DNA of 63,363 nucleotides from Candidatus Nitrosocosmicus sp. (GCA_025934495.1 JAICXY010000005.1:1-63363); one strand, 5' to 3'. Shown: positions 9,385 to 19,808, numbered from the stretch's first letter. Notes: generated from the sequence alone by a model not told the origin. Made by a program: numbers and translations.

Positions 9385-12300
9385 TCAATTTATTTTTGTT
9401 ACTTTCCATATTGAACCTGTAGTTGGAATGGACCAAGGTATAGTAAAAGGCAATTGGACTCCATTTGGAGTTATTAATCTTGCCTCATCTTTTCCAACAC
9501 TAGATATGTAGAGAGTTTTTCCATCGGGTCCAAATTGTATTCCAAAGGGTCTGAAAGCTCCGTTAGCTGTATTTATGCCTATGAATTTATCGAGTGCGAA
9601 TGTTTTTGGATCTAAAATTTGTATATCTTGTCCGATTGTTTGCCCCATAACCCCGCCAATATACATCTGAAATGGTGAATCTGCAGAAAGGTGTGTTTGA
9701 GGGGCAAGTGTTCCATATTCTGCTAACAGTATTTTGCCATCAAATCCAAATTTGCTACTCTCATTTATTAATCTCTCTTCTCCAACAGCCGCCCCGACCT
9801 TGAGTATAAGAGAAGGAATCACTACCGGTGGATGCTTTTGCATTAAAAATACGATTGTATTATTATTTTTAGGAATCTCAAAAGCACTTTTAAACTCGGG
9901 ATTAGTTACCGGTTCACCATAATTAATATAATCAGGCCACCCATACCATTTACCCCAGTTACTATGATTAGTAACATCGATGCTATATATTTTATCTGTA
10001 TCATGAGCTATAGGTCTACTACCTCTTTCATCCATCCCATTCATGGATACTATCAAATTCTTATCACTATTGTTAAATGTAAAACCAATTAAATGTCTAA
10101 ATCCCCATCCAACAAGATGGATATCAGAACCATCATCTTTTGTACTTAGAAGAGATCCAGAGCATCCATATCCTGGCCAAACACCTTCATATGGTTTAAT
10201 TCCACCTTTTACTATTTCTCCTTTATACGTTGTAGTATTAAATGGTACATATGCACCAGTTATTGCAGATTTGTTCTTTTCTTGAGGCTCAAAATAATAA
10301 TCTGTAATATGATTATTACCTGTTAAAGTAATATCTTTGCATGGTACATCGTAGAATTTAGGATATGTTTTTGCCCAGGGATTATCTCGCCCCATATTCA
10401 CTATTCCAGTATTTGTAGCAACTCCCACTCCAAAGTACATTCTTTTATCAGTTCCAAATGCAGTGCCATCGACCCAATGGTCTCCTAAAGCAGGTAATCC
10501 AGATACTATGTTAGTTATAATTCCATTCATATCAATAGTAGAAATTTTTCCACCATTTGTTGCATATAATTTCCCATTGTGAAAATCGATATGTAATAAT
10601 GGTCTGGATAAACCTCTATCAACAAAAATAGATAGATTTCCGGTTTTATGATCAATTTTTAGTATTTGTGGAGGTGTAAATAAACCTCCATAATTAAGAC
10701 CTGATTCGGCTATGTACATATTTTCTTTATTGTCAAATGCCACTGAAACAGGTAGTTCCAAATGCCATAACACTGGTTGTATTTTATACCCATTTTTTAT
10801 GCTGATTTGATTTGTTGGGAGAGGAGGATTGCCTGAATTTATTGTAACATTAAAATCTTTTGGGGATAGTATTATTTTTTGTTTTTGTACTGAGGCTGGT
10901 AGTATTGCTGTTGTTGATGAGGATGAGGAATTTTTTGTGACTTTCCAAATTATTCCTGTGTGTTGATAAACCCATGTTTGAGGAATGGGCAATGATACAC
11001 CGCTTGGTAAAGTATTTCTTACTTCTTGTTTTCCTATACTTGCAATATACATGGCATTTCCATCGTTACTAAATGCTACACCGGTTGGTCTAAAAGTAGG
11101 ATCAGGTTTTTTTAATGATATAAAGTTGTCAATTTTTCCAGTCTTTGTATCAAGCATGACAATTTTTTGTCCTATAGTATCATTTGTTCCCGGGATTACC
11201 TGGCCTATTATAGTATTATTATCTCCAAAAACAGAGGTCATCTGCCCTTTACTTGATGAGGTTTTTGTAATAGGGGCATAAGATCCTCTTTCAGCAAAGA
11301 ATATTTTTCCATCAAATCCGAATTTATTATTAGATATGTTGCTATCGCTATTACTGGTACTAGTATTATTTGTACTGGTATTGTTCGATAGAACAGCTTG
11401 AGTTACTATACTTCCCCATCCAGCATCTGCAAATACTTTTTTCTCAACTGGTGGTGGATTTTTTAATAATAAATTAAGTGGTTGATTATCTTTATTTGAA
11501 TGAAATATAGGATTAGTTACAGGCATCGTCTCATTTTCTTTACCACCTGCAAATGCATAATCAGGCCATCCATAGAATTTTCCTAATTCAGTTGCATTGC
11601 TTACATCTATTTTGTATATTCTATCATGATCATTTGCGATGGGTCTGCTTCCTCGTTCATCATCACCTTGTACTGTAACCACAAGTTTACCATCTTTGTC
11701 AAATGCCAATCCTTCAGGATCTCTTATTCCCCATGCAACTACTTTTAGATCAGTACCATCAGGCTTTGTGCTTAGAATACAAGCATTGCAAAATATATCT
11801 CCTTTAATTTTTTCGCCCTTGACTGTACTGTTACCAAAAGATTGGAAAGCGCCTGTTGTAACATTAGCCAAATAATTACTGCCATTCTTGCCAACGGAAT
11901 TTGATTTTGAGGTAATACTGCTAACTTTGACTTTAAAGTTTCCATTCAAATATCCAGTCGAGCTTATATTCTTAGGACCGGGTGCTATAATATTAGGTGT
12001 TGTAAAGTTTTTTCCAGTTAATGTTATACTTTTAGCAGGAACATCATGTATTTGTGGAGCATCAGCAAGCCATCCTAAATCCGGCAAATCATTATCTATA
12101 CCTACTATACCGCTATTAGTTGCAGAACCTTGACTAAAATACAATCTACCATCTTTTGGTCCAAATGCAATTTGATTTGTCTTGTGATCTCCACCAGCAG
12201 GCAATCCTGCAACAATGTCTTGGACTGTGCCCTTTATAGGATCAACAACAGAAATCTTACCTGCATTTGATACGTACAATTGCCCTTGATAAAATTTTAT

Positions 12301-12807
12301 ATCCTGAATTGGAGGCGCTAATGATCTATCAGCTAATATTGTCAAATTTCCCGTTTGATGATCTAATTTTAATATACGGGGATGAGTCGTTAATCCACCG
12401 ACTGTAGCCCCTGATTCTCCAATATACATATTTCCTTTATTATCAAAAGTAACTGTACCTGCTAAATCTAAATTCCACAAAATAGGTTCAATTTTGTAGC
12501 CTTTTGGAATATTAAAATTATTTATTTGCGGAGGATTGCCTTGATTAATTTTTATCGTCAATCCGCTAGATAAGGTCATATTTTTAAAAGGCAATCCTAA
12601 AGATGATACTGATAATGTTTTATTATTCTCCTGTTTCTGCTTAATCATTACTAAAGGGTTTACTTTTACTGCTACTTCAAAGGAATTTTTCAATGGTAAA
12701 AGATTGTTAAATGATGTGAATATCGAAAAAATCAGTATTACAAATATAATTTTTCCAAAAATTGTTTTATTGATTTTTTTTAATCCATTCGGTTTTCTAA
12801 ATGGCAA
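9385..12807 (-). CDS. exported tandem beta-propeller, glucose/sorbosone dehydrogenase-like
   Basis: 1140 residues made of two similar halves, about residues 90-640 and 675-1140. Each half has PxxI...GYKI[EQ]P[VI]LW.L, then FDN[KE][GE]NMYI[GA]ESG, ILK.DH.TGNL, a GLPA.GDH strand, [VL]GWG-type repeats, DERGSRPIA.D.D[RK]IY.IDV and GWPDY. These are the soluble PQQ-glucose/sorbosone dehydrogenase (GSDH, NHL-like) propeller motifs. The N-terminus has one hydrophobic segment (residues ~16-35), a signal or anchor, so the protein works outside the membrane. Whether it oxidises sugars with PQQ or is only a structural propeller cannot be told. The halves have diverged, so the duplication is old; single-propeller members are about half this length. 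The start is TTG 12807, since the next Met lies beyond the membrane segment. It heads a three-gene minus-strand run. Confidence 0.8.
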   Translation of the reverse strand: MPFRKPNGLKKINKTIFGKIIFVILIFSIFTSFNNLLPLKNSFEVAVKVNPLVMIKQKQENNKTLSVSSLGLPFKNMTLSSGLTIKINQGNPPQINNFNIPKGYKIEPILWNLDLAGTVTFDNKGNMYIGESGATVGGLTTHPRILKLDHQTGNLTILADRSLAPPIQDIKFYQGQLYVSNAGKISVVDPIKGTVQDIVAGLPAGGDHKTNQIAFGPKDGRLYFSQGSATNSGIVGIDNDLPDLGWLADAPQIHDVPAKSITLTGKNFTTPNIIAPGPKNISSTGYLNGNFKVKVSSITSKSNSVGKNGSNYLANVTTGAFQSFGNSTVKGEKIKGDIFCNACILSTKPDGTDLKVVAWGIRDPEGLAFDKDGKLVVTVQGDDERGSRPIANDHDRIYKIDVSNATELGKFYGWPDYAFAGGKENETMPVTNPIFHSNKDNQPLNLLLKNPPPVEKKVFADAGWGSIVTQAVLSNNTSTNNTSTSNSDSNISNNKFGFDGKIFFAERGSYAPITKTSSSKGQMTSVFGDNNTIIGQVIPGTNDTIGQKIVMLDTKTGKIDNFISLKKPDPTFRPTGVAFSNDGNAMYIASIGKQEVRNTLPSGVSLPIPQTWVYQHTGIIWKVTKNSSSSSTTAILPASVQKQKIILSPKDFNVTINSGNPPLPTNQISIKNGYKIQPVLWHLELPVSVAFDNKENMYIAESGLNYGGLFTPPQILKIDHKTGNLSIFVDRGLSRPLLHIDFHNGKLYATNGGKISTIDMNGIITNIVSGLPALGDHWVDGTAFGTDKRMYFGVGVATNTGIVNMGRDNPWAKTYPKFYDVPCKDITLTGNNHITDYYFEPQEKNKSAITGAYVPFNTTTYKGEIVKGGIKPYEGVWPGYGCSGSLLSTKDDGSDIHLVGWGFRHLIGFTFNNSDKNLIVSMNGMDERGSRPIAHDTDKIYSIDVTNHSNWGKWYGWPDYINYGEPVTNPEFKSAFEIPKNNNTIVFLMQKHPPVVIPSLILKVGAAVGEERLINESSKFGFDGKILLAEYGTLAPQTHLSADSPFQMYIGGVMGQTIGQDIQILDPKTFALDKFIGINTANGAFRPFGIQFGPDGKTLYISSVGKDEARLITPNGVQLPFTIPWSIPTTGSIWKVTKIN

Positions 12808-12861
12808 CTATTTTACACTAAGTTCATATGAATAATAACTTTTTCTGTAGATTTCTATTTT

Positions 12862-12877
12862 CTTTGTTGCATGATTC
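12862..12877. repeat. solo terminal repeat of the 5.4-kb IS family
   Basis: CTTTGTTGCATGATTC matches the inverted-repeat end of the elements at 5387, 28357 and 51044. I see no partner end or transposase of that family beside it, so it is a leftover end. Confidence 0.5.
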
Positions 12878-13344
12878 GAAAATAGTTTTAACTATACTAA
12901 ATTATCAACAGATTATATTAAATTACGGTTATTTACTTTATAAGTACAATCTAAGCGGGTAACAACAGACGTACCATTAGAATCAAACAATATATTATCT
13001 TAATCATCGCATACGACTAGGATCCTCTATTAAGATAATGTAATAAATATGGATGCTTTGAATTATAGCCAAACATTATTTAATGCAAAATGATCAGATT
13101 GTTGAAACAAAAAACTTCTACTTTTTAAATATGTAAAATAAATCCAAAGATTCTGTACAGTTAATGATTAGAATAGATTATTCCAATCAAATATGTTGTT
13201 TTGTTATTTTAAACATATACAATAATTTTATAAATTCTAATACAAATTTGAATAAAAAAGACCAAATTAAGAGCACATATAAAATTCGATAGGATTATAG
13301 CTCTTCTTTTTTTGATAAACTGTGGCCTTCATCCAGAAGAATGA

Positions 13345-14245
13345 GAAAAATTGAACAATCTAACAAACTCAATATTCATGATGAAATATGGAATGAGATT
13401 AAGAGTATTTTCCCAAAGGAAAACCTCCCCTCAAGACACAGTTAGTCTGCCAATTATTTCATACAGATAAGTGGTTGATGGAATTATCTATGTACTGAGA
13501 ATATTAGGATATGAGTGGAAAATGCTACTCAAATAATACTGGTCGTGTTCTATATACCTGTCATCGTAGATTTCATAAGTGGAATGGCCTTGATATATTT
13601 AAAAAGTCAGGATAGATCAGATTACTGAAAATCTATGATGACTGTATTGTTATTAATTGGACCTGGTAATCCATCGATAGCACATCCATAAAGTCACCTT
13701 TAGGGGGTGATGACCTGACATAATCCTACTGATAGAAGAAGCAAATTAGGCTAAACAAAAAGACATATTTTTAACAGATAAAAAAGGAATCTATCTATCT
13801 GCACTCATTTCTTCTTCAGCCAGTACACATGATATCAAACGTAACAGATGTAGTTGATAATATAGTTATCAAACGACCACCAGCATATAAAACTAAAACA
13901 GGAGAAAGAGGAGGAAGAAAACTTCAATATCTATGTTTAGATAAGACATCCAATTCCGAACAAGAAGAACAAGAACTAATCAAATGAGGATATGTACTAC
14001 ATATTCCCAATAAAAGAAAAAGAGGAGGAGGAGGAGGTCAATGTTATAATACAACATTGCTCAAATCGTAAAAAGCATCCTGCAAAAAGATGGATTGTAG
14101 AGAGAACAAATTCATGATGGCACAAAAGGTTCAGGAAACTGTTCACCATGTATGAGAAGAAGGTAAAAGAGAATTATCTTGGATTGGTACAGTTTCCTCT
14201 GCTGTATGATCATATATAGAAAGATAATTTTGGGATTGGCGAAGT
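13345..14245 (+). pseudogene. decayed IS5-family transposase
   Basis: Across three frames this region gives the ordered motifs of an IS5-type transposase. The N-terminal domain appears as NIHDEIWNEIKSIFPKENLP, followed by VVDGIIYVLRILGYEWKML and then KWNG. The catalytic part follows with SIDSTSIKSPLGG-like fragments, IFLTDKKGIYLSALISSS, and KTKTGERGGRKLQYLCLDK. The end has HPAKRWIVERTNS and a final FTMYEKKVKENYLGL. In-frame stops and shifts occur every 50-100 bases, so it is dead. It belongs to a different group from the 5.4-kb and 51-kb relics. I could not define its terminal repeats with confidence. Confidence 0.75.
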
Positions 14246-15071
14246 TGTTAAAATTTAAAATTGAGGGCTTCTTTCCTTTACGAGATCATTTCAAATCAAT
14301 TGCTTTTACTTAGGAATTTTTTGCTAATTCTTTTGAATTTATATTGGTATTACTTTAATTGAATTTATTTGGGTTAATGTTTCTCATTGTTTTAAATATT
14401 TTAATAATGAACTTCAGAGATCCTTTTTTATATAAACAATGAGACAAAATAATTTTAAACAAATTTCTTTTTTTAATTTTAAATCAAGTTCTCTACTTAA
14501 AACTATCTCTAGAAGTTGGTTTTAGCCATCGGGATTATTCAAATTGGTTCCTTCACCAATATTTTTATTGAGATATTTTATTCAGAAATCCATTGAATCC
14601 ATCTTTATTATCCTCATTTTTATAGGTTATAAAACAAAAATGCTATCTATTGCCTTTACTTCTTAAATCTGAATATATTAATTAATTAATTTTCATAATT
14701 TTGACATTATGGAATTATGCTCTAATGGTCTCCACTATGCATTTGACGGACATTTGACGGACATTTGACGGACATTTGACGGACATTTTGTCACTAATTG
14801 ATAACCATAATTTTGGTTTTTATCAACAACATCTTTACTTTACTATAAGGGTTTATTTAAATAATTGTTAATTCAAAATTAAGTAAAAAACAGACAAAAG
14901 ATTTGTTGATAAACTCCATAAATATAATATTCATTTTGTTACAAAAAAATAACATATTCACCATAACAGGAAGATAAGATAAAGAATACTGAGATACATA
15001 GATCATCTTCACCTGATGTTCAAAGTTAAATATTCTGTAAAAAAATTATGCTTTTGGATAATACAACAAGA
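14246..15071. other. intergenic stretch with a short tandem array
   Basis: About 830 AT-rich bases between the transposase relic and the DUF1404-like gene. The only structure I see is the tandem array at 14740-14783; no coding frame. Confidence 0.5.
14740..14790. repeat. tandem array of CATTTGACGGA
   Basis: Four perfect 11-bp copies (14740-14783) followed by a partial CATTTTG. It is in non-coding DNA about 500 bases past the IS5 relic. A separate cluster of CGTCATT words lies at 61991-62058, also beside an IS5 relic. Confidence 0.9.
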
Positions 15072-15782
15072 TTATGTTTTTGCTTTTGCATAAGATAATG
15101 TTTTTTTTATTGTATATAGGGGTAACCCTATAATTAAAAGTACAAGGCTAACAACTACCATGCATGTTCCTGCATAATTATGACTACTTATAGAATAGAC
15201 ATCAAATATGGAAGTATCCAATACTGAAAATATTAATCCGATAAAACCCATCATACCTGCCAAGATCAATAGTAAAAATATTTTATAGGATTCCCCTAGT
15301 GCTCTTAAAGATAGAAATCCAGTCATACCTACAATAATAAAAGAGATATGCTGCAGTATGTGTATATCTGCATGCAATTCAGAATAATCAAATATTGAAG
15401 GAATATGCCAAAAAGCCAATATAAAAATTGATATAATTACCCATACAAAACCCATTTCTTTGGTTTTGAAAATTTTCCTTAATAATTTACTCCAAAATAT
15501 AGTAAATTTTAAAATCATATTTTTCTTATTATAAATATTTGAATTTTTGGAATCATTATTTCCTTGTTTTTTGGAATATATTACTAATGCTTTTAGAAAT
15601 AATTCAGCAATTTTTATTGATGTAGCACCCAAAAGAAAAAATATGCTATGTTCTACTATCATATGATATGCCAGTTCTTTTTCGAGTGGTATTAATATGA
15701 AAGTTTGAAGTGAAATAATAATTAACCCGATAAAACCAATTATTAACAAATATGTAGATTTATTTTTAATCGTCGTTGCCAA
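15072..15782 (-). CDS. multi-pass membrane protein, DUF1404-like
   Basis: 236 residues with about seven hydrophobic segments. Motifs that suggest DUF1404 are YHMIVEHSIFFLLG in the second helix, FWHIPSIFDY in the middle, and LQHISFIIVG in the next helix; the histidines in neighbouring helices could hold haem or copper. The overall pattern also resembles the CtaG/Caa3 assembly family. It is the first gene of the respiratory region, close to the oxidase subunits on the same strand, so a role in oxidase assembly or electron transfer is a reasonable guess. The start is TTG 15782; a later Met would cut off the first helix. A perfect 14-bp palindrome lies about 90 bases upstream. Confidence 0.5.
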   Translation of the reverse strand: MATTIKNKSTYLLIIGFIGLIIISLQTFILIPLEKELAYHMIVEHSIFFLLGATSIKIAELFLKALVIYSKKQGNNDSKNSNIYNKKNMILKFTIFWSKLLRKIFKTKEMGFVWVIISIFILAFWHIPSIFDYSELHADIHILQHISFIIVGMTGFLSLRALGESYKIFLLLILAGMMGFIGLIFSVLDTSIFDVYSISSHNYAGTCMVVVSLVLLIIGLPLYTIKKTLSYAKAKT

Positions 15783-15871
15783 AAATAATTGCTATTCTAT
15801 TACGTATTGTTATCATTAATAAAGATTATATGATTTTTTAAACTATTTCATTTACTTGCTTGTCATCTATC

Positions 15872-15885
15872 TTTCGGTACCGAAA
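15872..15885. promoter_or_regulatory. perfect 14-bp palindrome, candidate operator
   Basis: TTTCGGTACCGAAA is a perfect inverted repeat 90 bases upstream of the DUF1404-like start. The 12-bp core TTCGGTACCGAA occurs once more, at 22519-22530, upstream of the phasin-like gene. CGGTACCG is unusual in DNA this AT-rich, which supports a dimeric regulator site. The regulator is unknown. Confidence 0.4.
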
Positions 15886-16105
15886 TATTTTTCAATTTTT
15901 TGGTCCTCATAGCAATACTAATTTGATCATGCAATATTCGATATATCCATAGTTTACAAATAAATAAATTACATTTTATTTCTCTTATTCTATGATTTAT
16001 GGCATTTTGCTAATCATTCTCTTTAATATAATAACTCATTCATTAAATGATTCAAGTTAATTATGACTTTGAATTACATAAAGAATATTATTTTATTCTT
16101 TTTTG

Positions 16106-16747
16106 TTAGTGTTTTTCAATTTCTCGGATATCAAAATTATATACAGAATAAGCCAAGGTAATTATTCCGCCTGCGACAAGTCCATAAATTAAATATGAGA
16201 TTAATCCCCAAATTAGTAAACTCTCAGTAGGTATGTGATTGGGCAGCAGATTCAGATTCATAGTTTCGAATCCTCTGGTAGATAAAAAAGAAGAAGAAGA
16301 AATTATAGATAGAGATTTAGAAAAAAGATTTTGATATATTGTTGAAATGTACACCATTGGAAAATATAAAATTATAAATGAAATTAAACCTGTTACCAAT
16401 CCAAGTATTACACCCTTTTTTTTGTTTGAAGGATTGAGTATTTTTATTTTTGATACTATGATGCCAAAAATTATTCCAATTATTATCCCTTGAGCAAGTA
16501 TTATTGCTAATGCAGCTAAACCAATTGAAACAATATCATTACTAAGACCAACAATTGATATTCCCAATGCATCTAGAAATGCTCCTTCTGGATAATTGAA
16601 TAGTAAAGACAAAAATAAAATAAAACCTGTAAAAGCAATTGATGCAACAAATCCGCCCATTGCTCCAAATACTATACCTTTTTTTAAACCATAGGATTTA
16701 TATTTTTTAAACGAATGAGACTTTAGATCATCATTGCTTTCAACCAT
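16106..16747 (-). CDS. multi-pass membrane protein of unknown function
   Basis: 213 residues from ATG 16747. The N-terminus is cytoplasmic and basic (SHSFKKYKSYGLKKG), followed by five or so hydrophobic segments, with glycine-rich helices GIVFGAMGGFVASIAF, GIIIGIIFGIIV and GVILGLVTGLISFI. A Ser-rich loop (ISSSSFLSTRG) lies between the third and last segments. I do not recognise a family. It sits between the DUF1404-like gene and oxidase subunit I, all on the minus strand, with gaps of about 320 and 200 bases, so it could act in the same membrane system, but nothing in the sequence proves this. Confidence 0.65.
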   Translation of the reverse strand: MVESNDDLKSHSFKKYKSYGLKKGIVFGAMGGFVASIAFTGFILFLSLLFNYPEGAFLDALGISIVGLSNDIVSIGLAALAIILAQGIIIGIIFGIIVSKIKILNPSNKKKGVILGLVTGLISFIILYFPMVYISTIYQNLFSKSLSIISSSSFLSTRGFETMNLNLLPNHIPTESLLIWGLISYLIYGLVAGGIITLAYSVYNFDIREIEKH

Positions 16748-16946
16748 AACATCTAATAAATATATAGATTATTATATAATAATTTCTGGGATATTAAATT
16801 GAGAATTCCAATTTATCGATAAAATAGTATGTATCTATGATATAGAAAATTTGAAGATTTATCTTCAAATCTGTAAATAAAAAAACCAAATAAAATTTTC
16901 TATATTCAGATTTTCTTTCTCTTTTTATTTTTAATACTCAATATGG

Positions 16947-18698
16947 TTAATCGTTTTTGTTTATTAATGAAGAACCCCCTGCAGATGTAAAACTATTTCC
17001 CATTGGATTCTTATGCAATACCTCATATTCTTTTATTTCCTCTTCTGTTGTTTTTCGTCTCATTGTTTTTGCAAAATTATATACAAAAATTAATTGAGCT
17101 ATACCAACACATAATGCAAAAAACAATAATAATGGCATTGCCCAATCAAATGGACCTGGCATCACAGCCTCTCTGCGAATAGCCCCTTCTGCCCCAATTA
17201 TATTGAAAAGAATTGCAAAACCAAAGCCTCCAAAAAGTGTCATCCAAAAATGAATTTCTCCAAGTGTTTTGCTCATATGCTTTTTGCAAAGGTCAGGTAA
17301 TATTGCATATATAACACCAAATGCCATAAGCAGAGGTCCCATTAACAATATCAAATGAATATGAGATGGCATTGCCATTGTGTTATGCTGGTATATATCC
17401 GCACCCCATAATCCAAATTCAGCTCCATTGAATCCTCCAAAAGCCCATCCTAGAATACCAGCTATGAAAAAACGAGATGTTATGTTCCAAACCACTTTGG
17501 AGCGCCACATGAACATTAAAAATGTGAATATGGTAAGAGCCGATGGAAATACAATCCCTAATGAAGCAGTTTGTGCCACCATTTGAAGCCATACAGGATT
17601 AGGCATATCCATGAATACATGATGAGAGAATACAAGTACTGAAAACATAGCATAAAAAGGCCATGTACGGTAATTCCATTTATTGTAACGAATGCTTTCA
17701 TCTCCGGCCCTTGATCCAAAGAAATACCAAGCGCTAAGAAATAACAGTAATGGAAAATAAACTATTGGATGAGCAAAGAACCACCATGCATCTTTTGTCA
17801 ACAACCAATTAGTTGCAGTAGTGGGATTTGATATAGACATAAATCCTTGTGCCAATTGTAAAAATAAACCAGGGTTTCCAATTAATTGAACTATGGCTGT
17901 AACAAATGCACCAACTAAAATTATAGGAACAGCAGGTGTCACTTCTCTCCACTTTTTAGGAAACCACGAACTTATTCCAAGCAGTGAAACCCATCTAACA
18001 CCCGCAGGAAGATTTTCCATATGAGTATGTTCTAAATCTGGTTTTTCTTCTGATTCATTTTTTGATTTTTCTGAAGAATATTCTTGCTCATCATGTCTTG
18101 CTCCAAACTTTTGGCTTCCTATAGGTATTTTTCCTTTTAATATTGTAGTAATTATTATAATACAAAATATTGTAAGTGATATCCCAACGAGAACATCTGC
18201 AGTTAGAAAAGTAGCAGAGGCTAGTGGCCCCCAGCTTAACAATGGCCTGCCGGGCATAAAAGTTAGTGGCATTAGATTGTACCATCCTGCGCCAAAACCA
18301 GAAAGACCCGATATTAAAATGAGTATTACAGCTGATTCCATTATCCAAAAGGATATTTTTGCCCATTTCATTCCTAATAGTGGTTTTCTTCCCCACTTGC
18401 TTGTAGCATAATATCCAAACCACATTGTATTAAGTGAAACAACCCCAAAGAACATAACCTGACCATGAGCAGTTAAAAGCGCATAAAAAAGTACATTTTG
18501 GGGCATCCAATCAAATTTTAGTATAGAAACATCCGTTTGCAAAATACGCATTCCTAACGCCAAAGCACCAGCTACCAGAAAATTGATCAGCATTGCGCCA
18601 ATCATAACAAGTGCTAATTTTTTGAGAGAAGGTGATACATCATATTCAGGAAGAGGTGGTGGTTGGTGAGGATAACGATCTTTATACTCGATTTGCAT
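16947..18698 (-). CDS. haem-copper terminal oxidase subunit I, B-type (ba3-like)
   Basis: 583 residues from ATG 18698 (TTG 18707 would add three). It has the full ligand set, numbered from the TTG: low-spin haem His81 (TAHGQVMFF); CuB His313 in AHPIVYFPLL with Tyr317 for the His-Tyr crosslink; His362-His363 (FSHHVF); and the helix X pair in HNTMAMPSHIHL, where His449 binds the active-site haem and His451 the low-spin haem. HPIVYF, where A-type oxidases have HPEVY, is the mark of B-type oxidases such as Thermus ba3, and means the A-type D-channel Glu is absent. The enzyme reduces O2 to water and pumps protons. A hydrophilic loop at residues ~195-232 separates helix groups. The CuA subunit gene lies 420 bases upstream on the same strand, so this is the core oxidase pair. 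Confidence 0.93.
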   Translation of the reverse strand: MQIEYKDRYPHQPPPLPEYDVSPSLKKLALVMIGAMLINFLVAGALALGMRILQTDVSILKFDWMPQNVLFYALLTAHGQVMFFGVVSLNTMWFGYYATSKWGRKPLLGMKWAKISFWIMESAVILILISGLSGFGAGWYNLMPLTFMPGRPLLSWGPLASATFLTADVLVGISLTIFCIIIITTILKGKIPIGSQKFGARHDEQEYSSEKSKNESEEKPDLEHTHMENLPAGVRWVSLLGISSWFPKKWREVTPAVPIILVGAFVTAIVQLIGNPGLFLQLAQGFMSISNPTTATNWLLTKDAWWFFAHPIVYFPLLLFLSAWYFFGSRAGDESIRYNKWNYRTWPFYAMFSVLVFSHHVFMDMPNPVWLQMVAQTASLGIVFPSALTIFTFLMFMWRSKVVWNITSRFFIAGILGWAFGGFNGAEFGLWGADIYQHNTMAMPSHIHLILLMGPLLMAFGVIYAILPDLCKKHMSKTLGEIHFWMTLFGGFGFAILFNIIGAEGAIRREAVMPGPFDWAMPLLLFFALCVGIAQLIFVYNFAKTMRRKTTEEEIKEYEVLHKNPMGNSFTSAGGSSLINKND

Positions 18699-19118
18699 AC
18701 TATCCAAAGTCCTAATGCATATAGATTTATAAATATATATATAGAAAGAAAATGCAATACAAATAAAACAAATTATTTGATAACTAAAACTTTATCTAAT
18801 ATCTTTAGATAGGATCTCAATTATAAATGATTATCTATTTAAGAACGTTATCTGATGCCGACTGCTATTAATACGCTTTAAAAAAATGATTAATGCTATT
18901 TTATATATAAATGGAAGAAAGAATGAATAACTATAATGAGATATTTATTTATATATTTTTTTAATAAAAATAAAGGATCAATTTGCGAAATGCAGACAAT
19001 AAAAAAGTTATTTTTGAAATTATATATGATTAGCTTATTTACATAGATGATTGGAAGATATAGGATTTTCTTAATGCCTTTTTAAAAAATTGCTTTAAAA
19101 TTTTTCTCCAATTGAAAC
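18699..19118. other. intergenic stretch between oxidase subunits
   Basis: 420 AT-rich bases separate the CuA subunit gene from subunit I. I see no coding frame; the size suggests that subunit I may have its own promoter. Confidence 0.45.
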
Positions 19119-19808
19119 CTAAATTTGTGCTGATGGGTTAAATAAGGTAGTATTAGTAGGGTTGTTTTTTATAGAGTTTTGTTGTTGAAGTGTAGGAGAA
19201 ATAACTTTTATTTCAGATGTCATGTAAGGGTGAGCCATCCCACAATATTCTAAGCATCTTATAAAGTATGTTCCAGGATGTTTGAACGTATAGTAAAAGA
19301 CATTTTCCACCTTGGGAATTACTTGCATTTGTAATAATATGGGTGCACCATCATTTGAGCCAGCAAATATTCCAAAGCCATGATTTACATCTATTGAATG
19401 AGCGACAAATTTAACTGGCTGATTTGCTACGACTGTTACTCGTGGAGTATCGCCTGGATGAATTCCTTGGGGTTGCTGATCTACTCTATTCATGAGCCAA
19501 AACCATTGACCCGCAGTAACATCTACTACTTGAATAGGTACTGATTTAGTTATAGATGATGATGCCACAGGTGGCATCCAAGGATAACTGATAACCCATA
19601 ACCATATTAGAATTGCAGTAACTCCAATAGCCCAGAAAGCTTCTGGATGATATTTGGATTTTGATATAAAACTTTGTTTATTTTTGGATTTTGTTGTAGC
19701 CATGACAATAAAAAAACCGATTGTAGTTACAATTACAGTTATTATAAATATAATAAGTAATGTATGCGGTCCCCAACCATAATCCGCAGCAAGATTAATC
19801 ACCGTCAT
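19119..19808 (-). CDS. haem-copper oxidase subunit II (CuA)
   Basis: 229 residues from ATG 19808. Two membrane helices (residues ~15-36 and ~57-75) are followed by an outside cupredoxin domain. All CuA ligands are present: His137 (VAHSID), Cys185, Cys189, His193 and Met196 in CLEYCGMAHPYM, with Glu187 giving the backbone ligand. The subunit accepts electrons from a small blue-copper carrier or cytochrome and passes them to subunit I. The family commonly works with plastocyanin-like carriers in ammonia-oxidising archaea, and three cupredoxin proteins are encoded just upstream. A Gln/Asn-rich tail follows the domain. Subunit I is the next gene downstream on the same strand. Confidence 0.93.
   Translation of the reverse strand: MTVINLAADYGWGPHTLLIIFIITVIVTTIGFFIVMATTKSKNKQSFISKSKYHPEAFWAIGVTAILIWLWVISYPWMPPVASSSITKSVPIQVVDVTAGQWFWLMNRVDQQPQGIHPGDTPRVTVVANQPVKFVAHSIDVNHGFGIFAGSNDGAPILLQMQVIPKVENVFYYTFKHPGTYFIRCLEYCGMAHPYMTSEIKVISPTLQQQNSIKNNPTNTTLFNPSAQI

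Noticed and set aside
9734-12133. Several plus-strand frames opposite the double propeller
   Set aside because: All are antisense shadows of a well-supported 1140-residue gene.
14740-14790. CRISPR array
   Set aside because: Units are 11 bp and directly adjacent, with no spacers and no cas genes.
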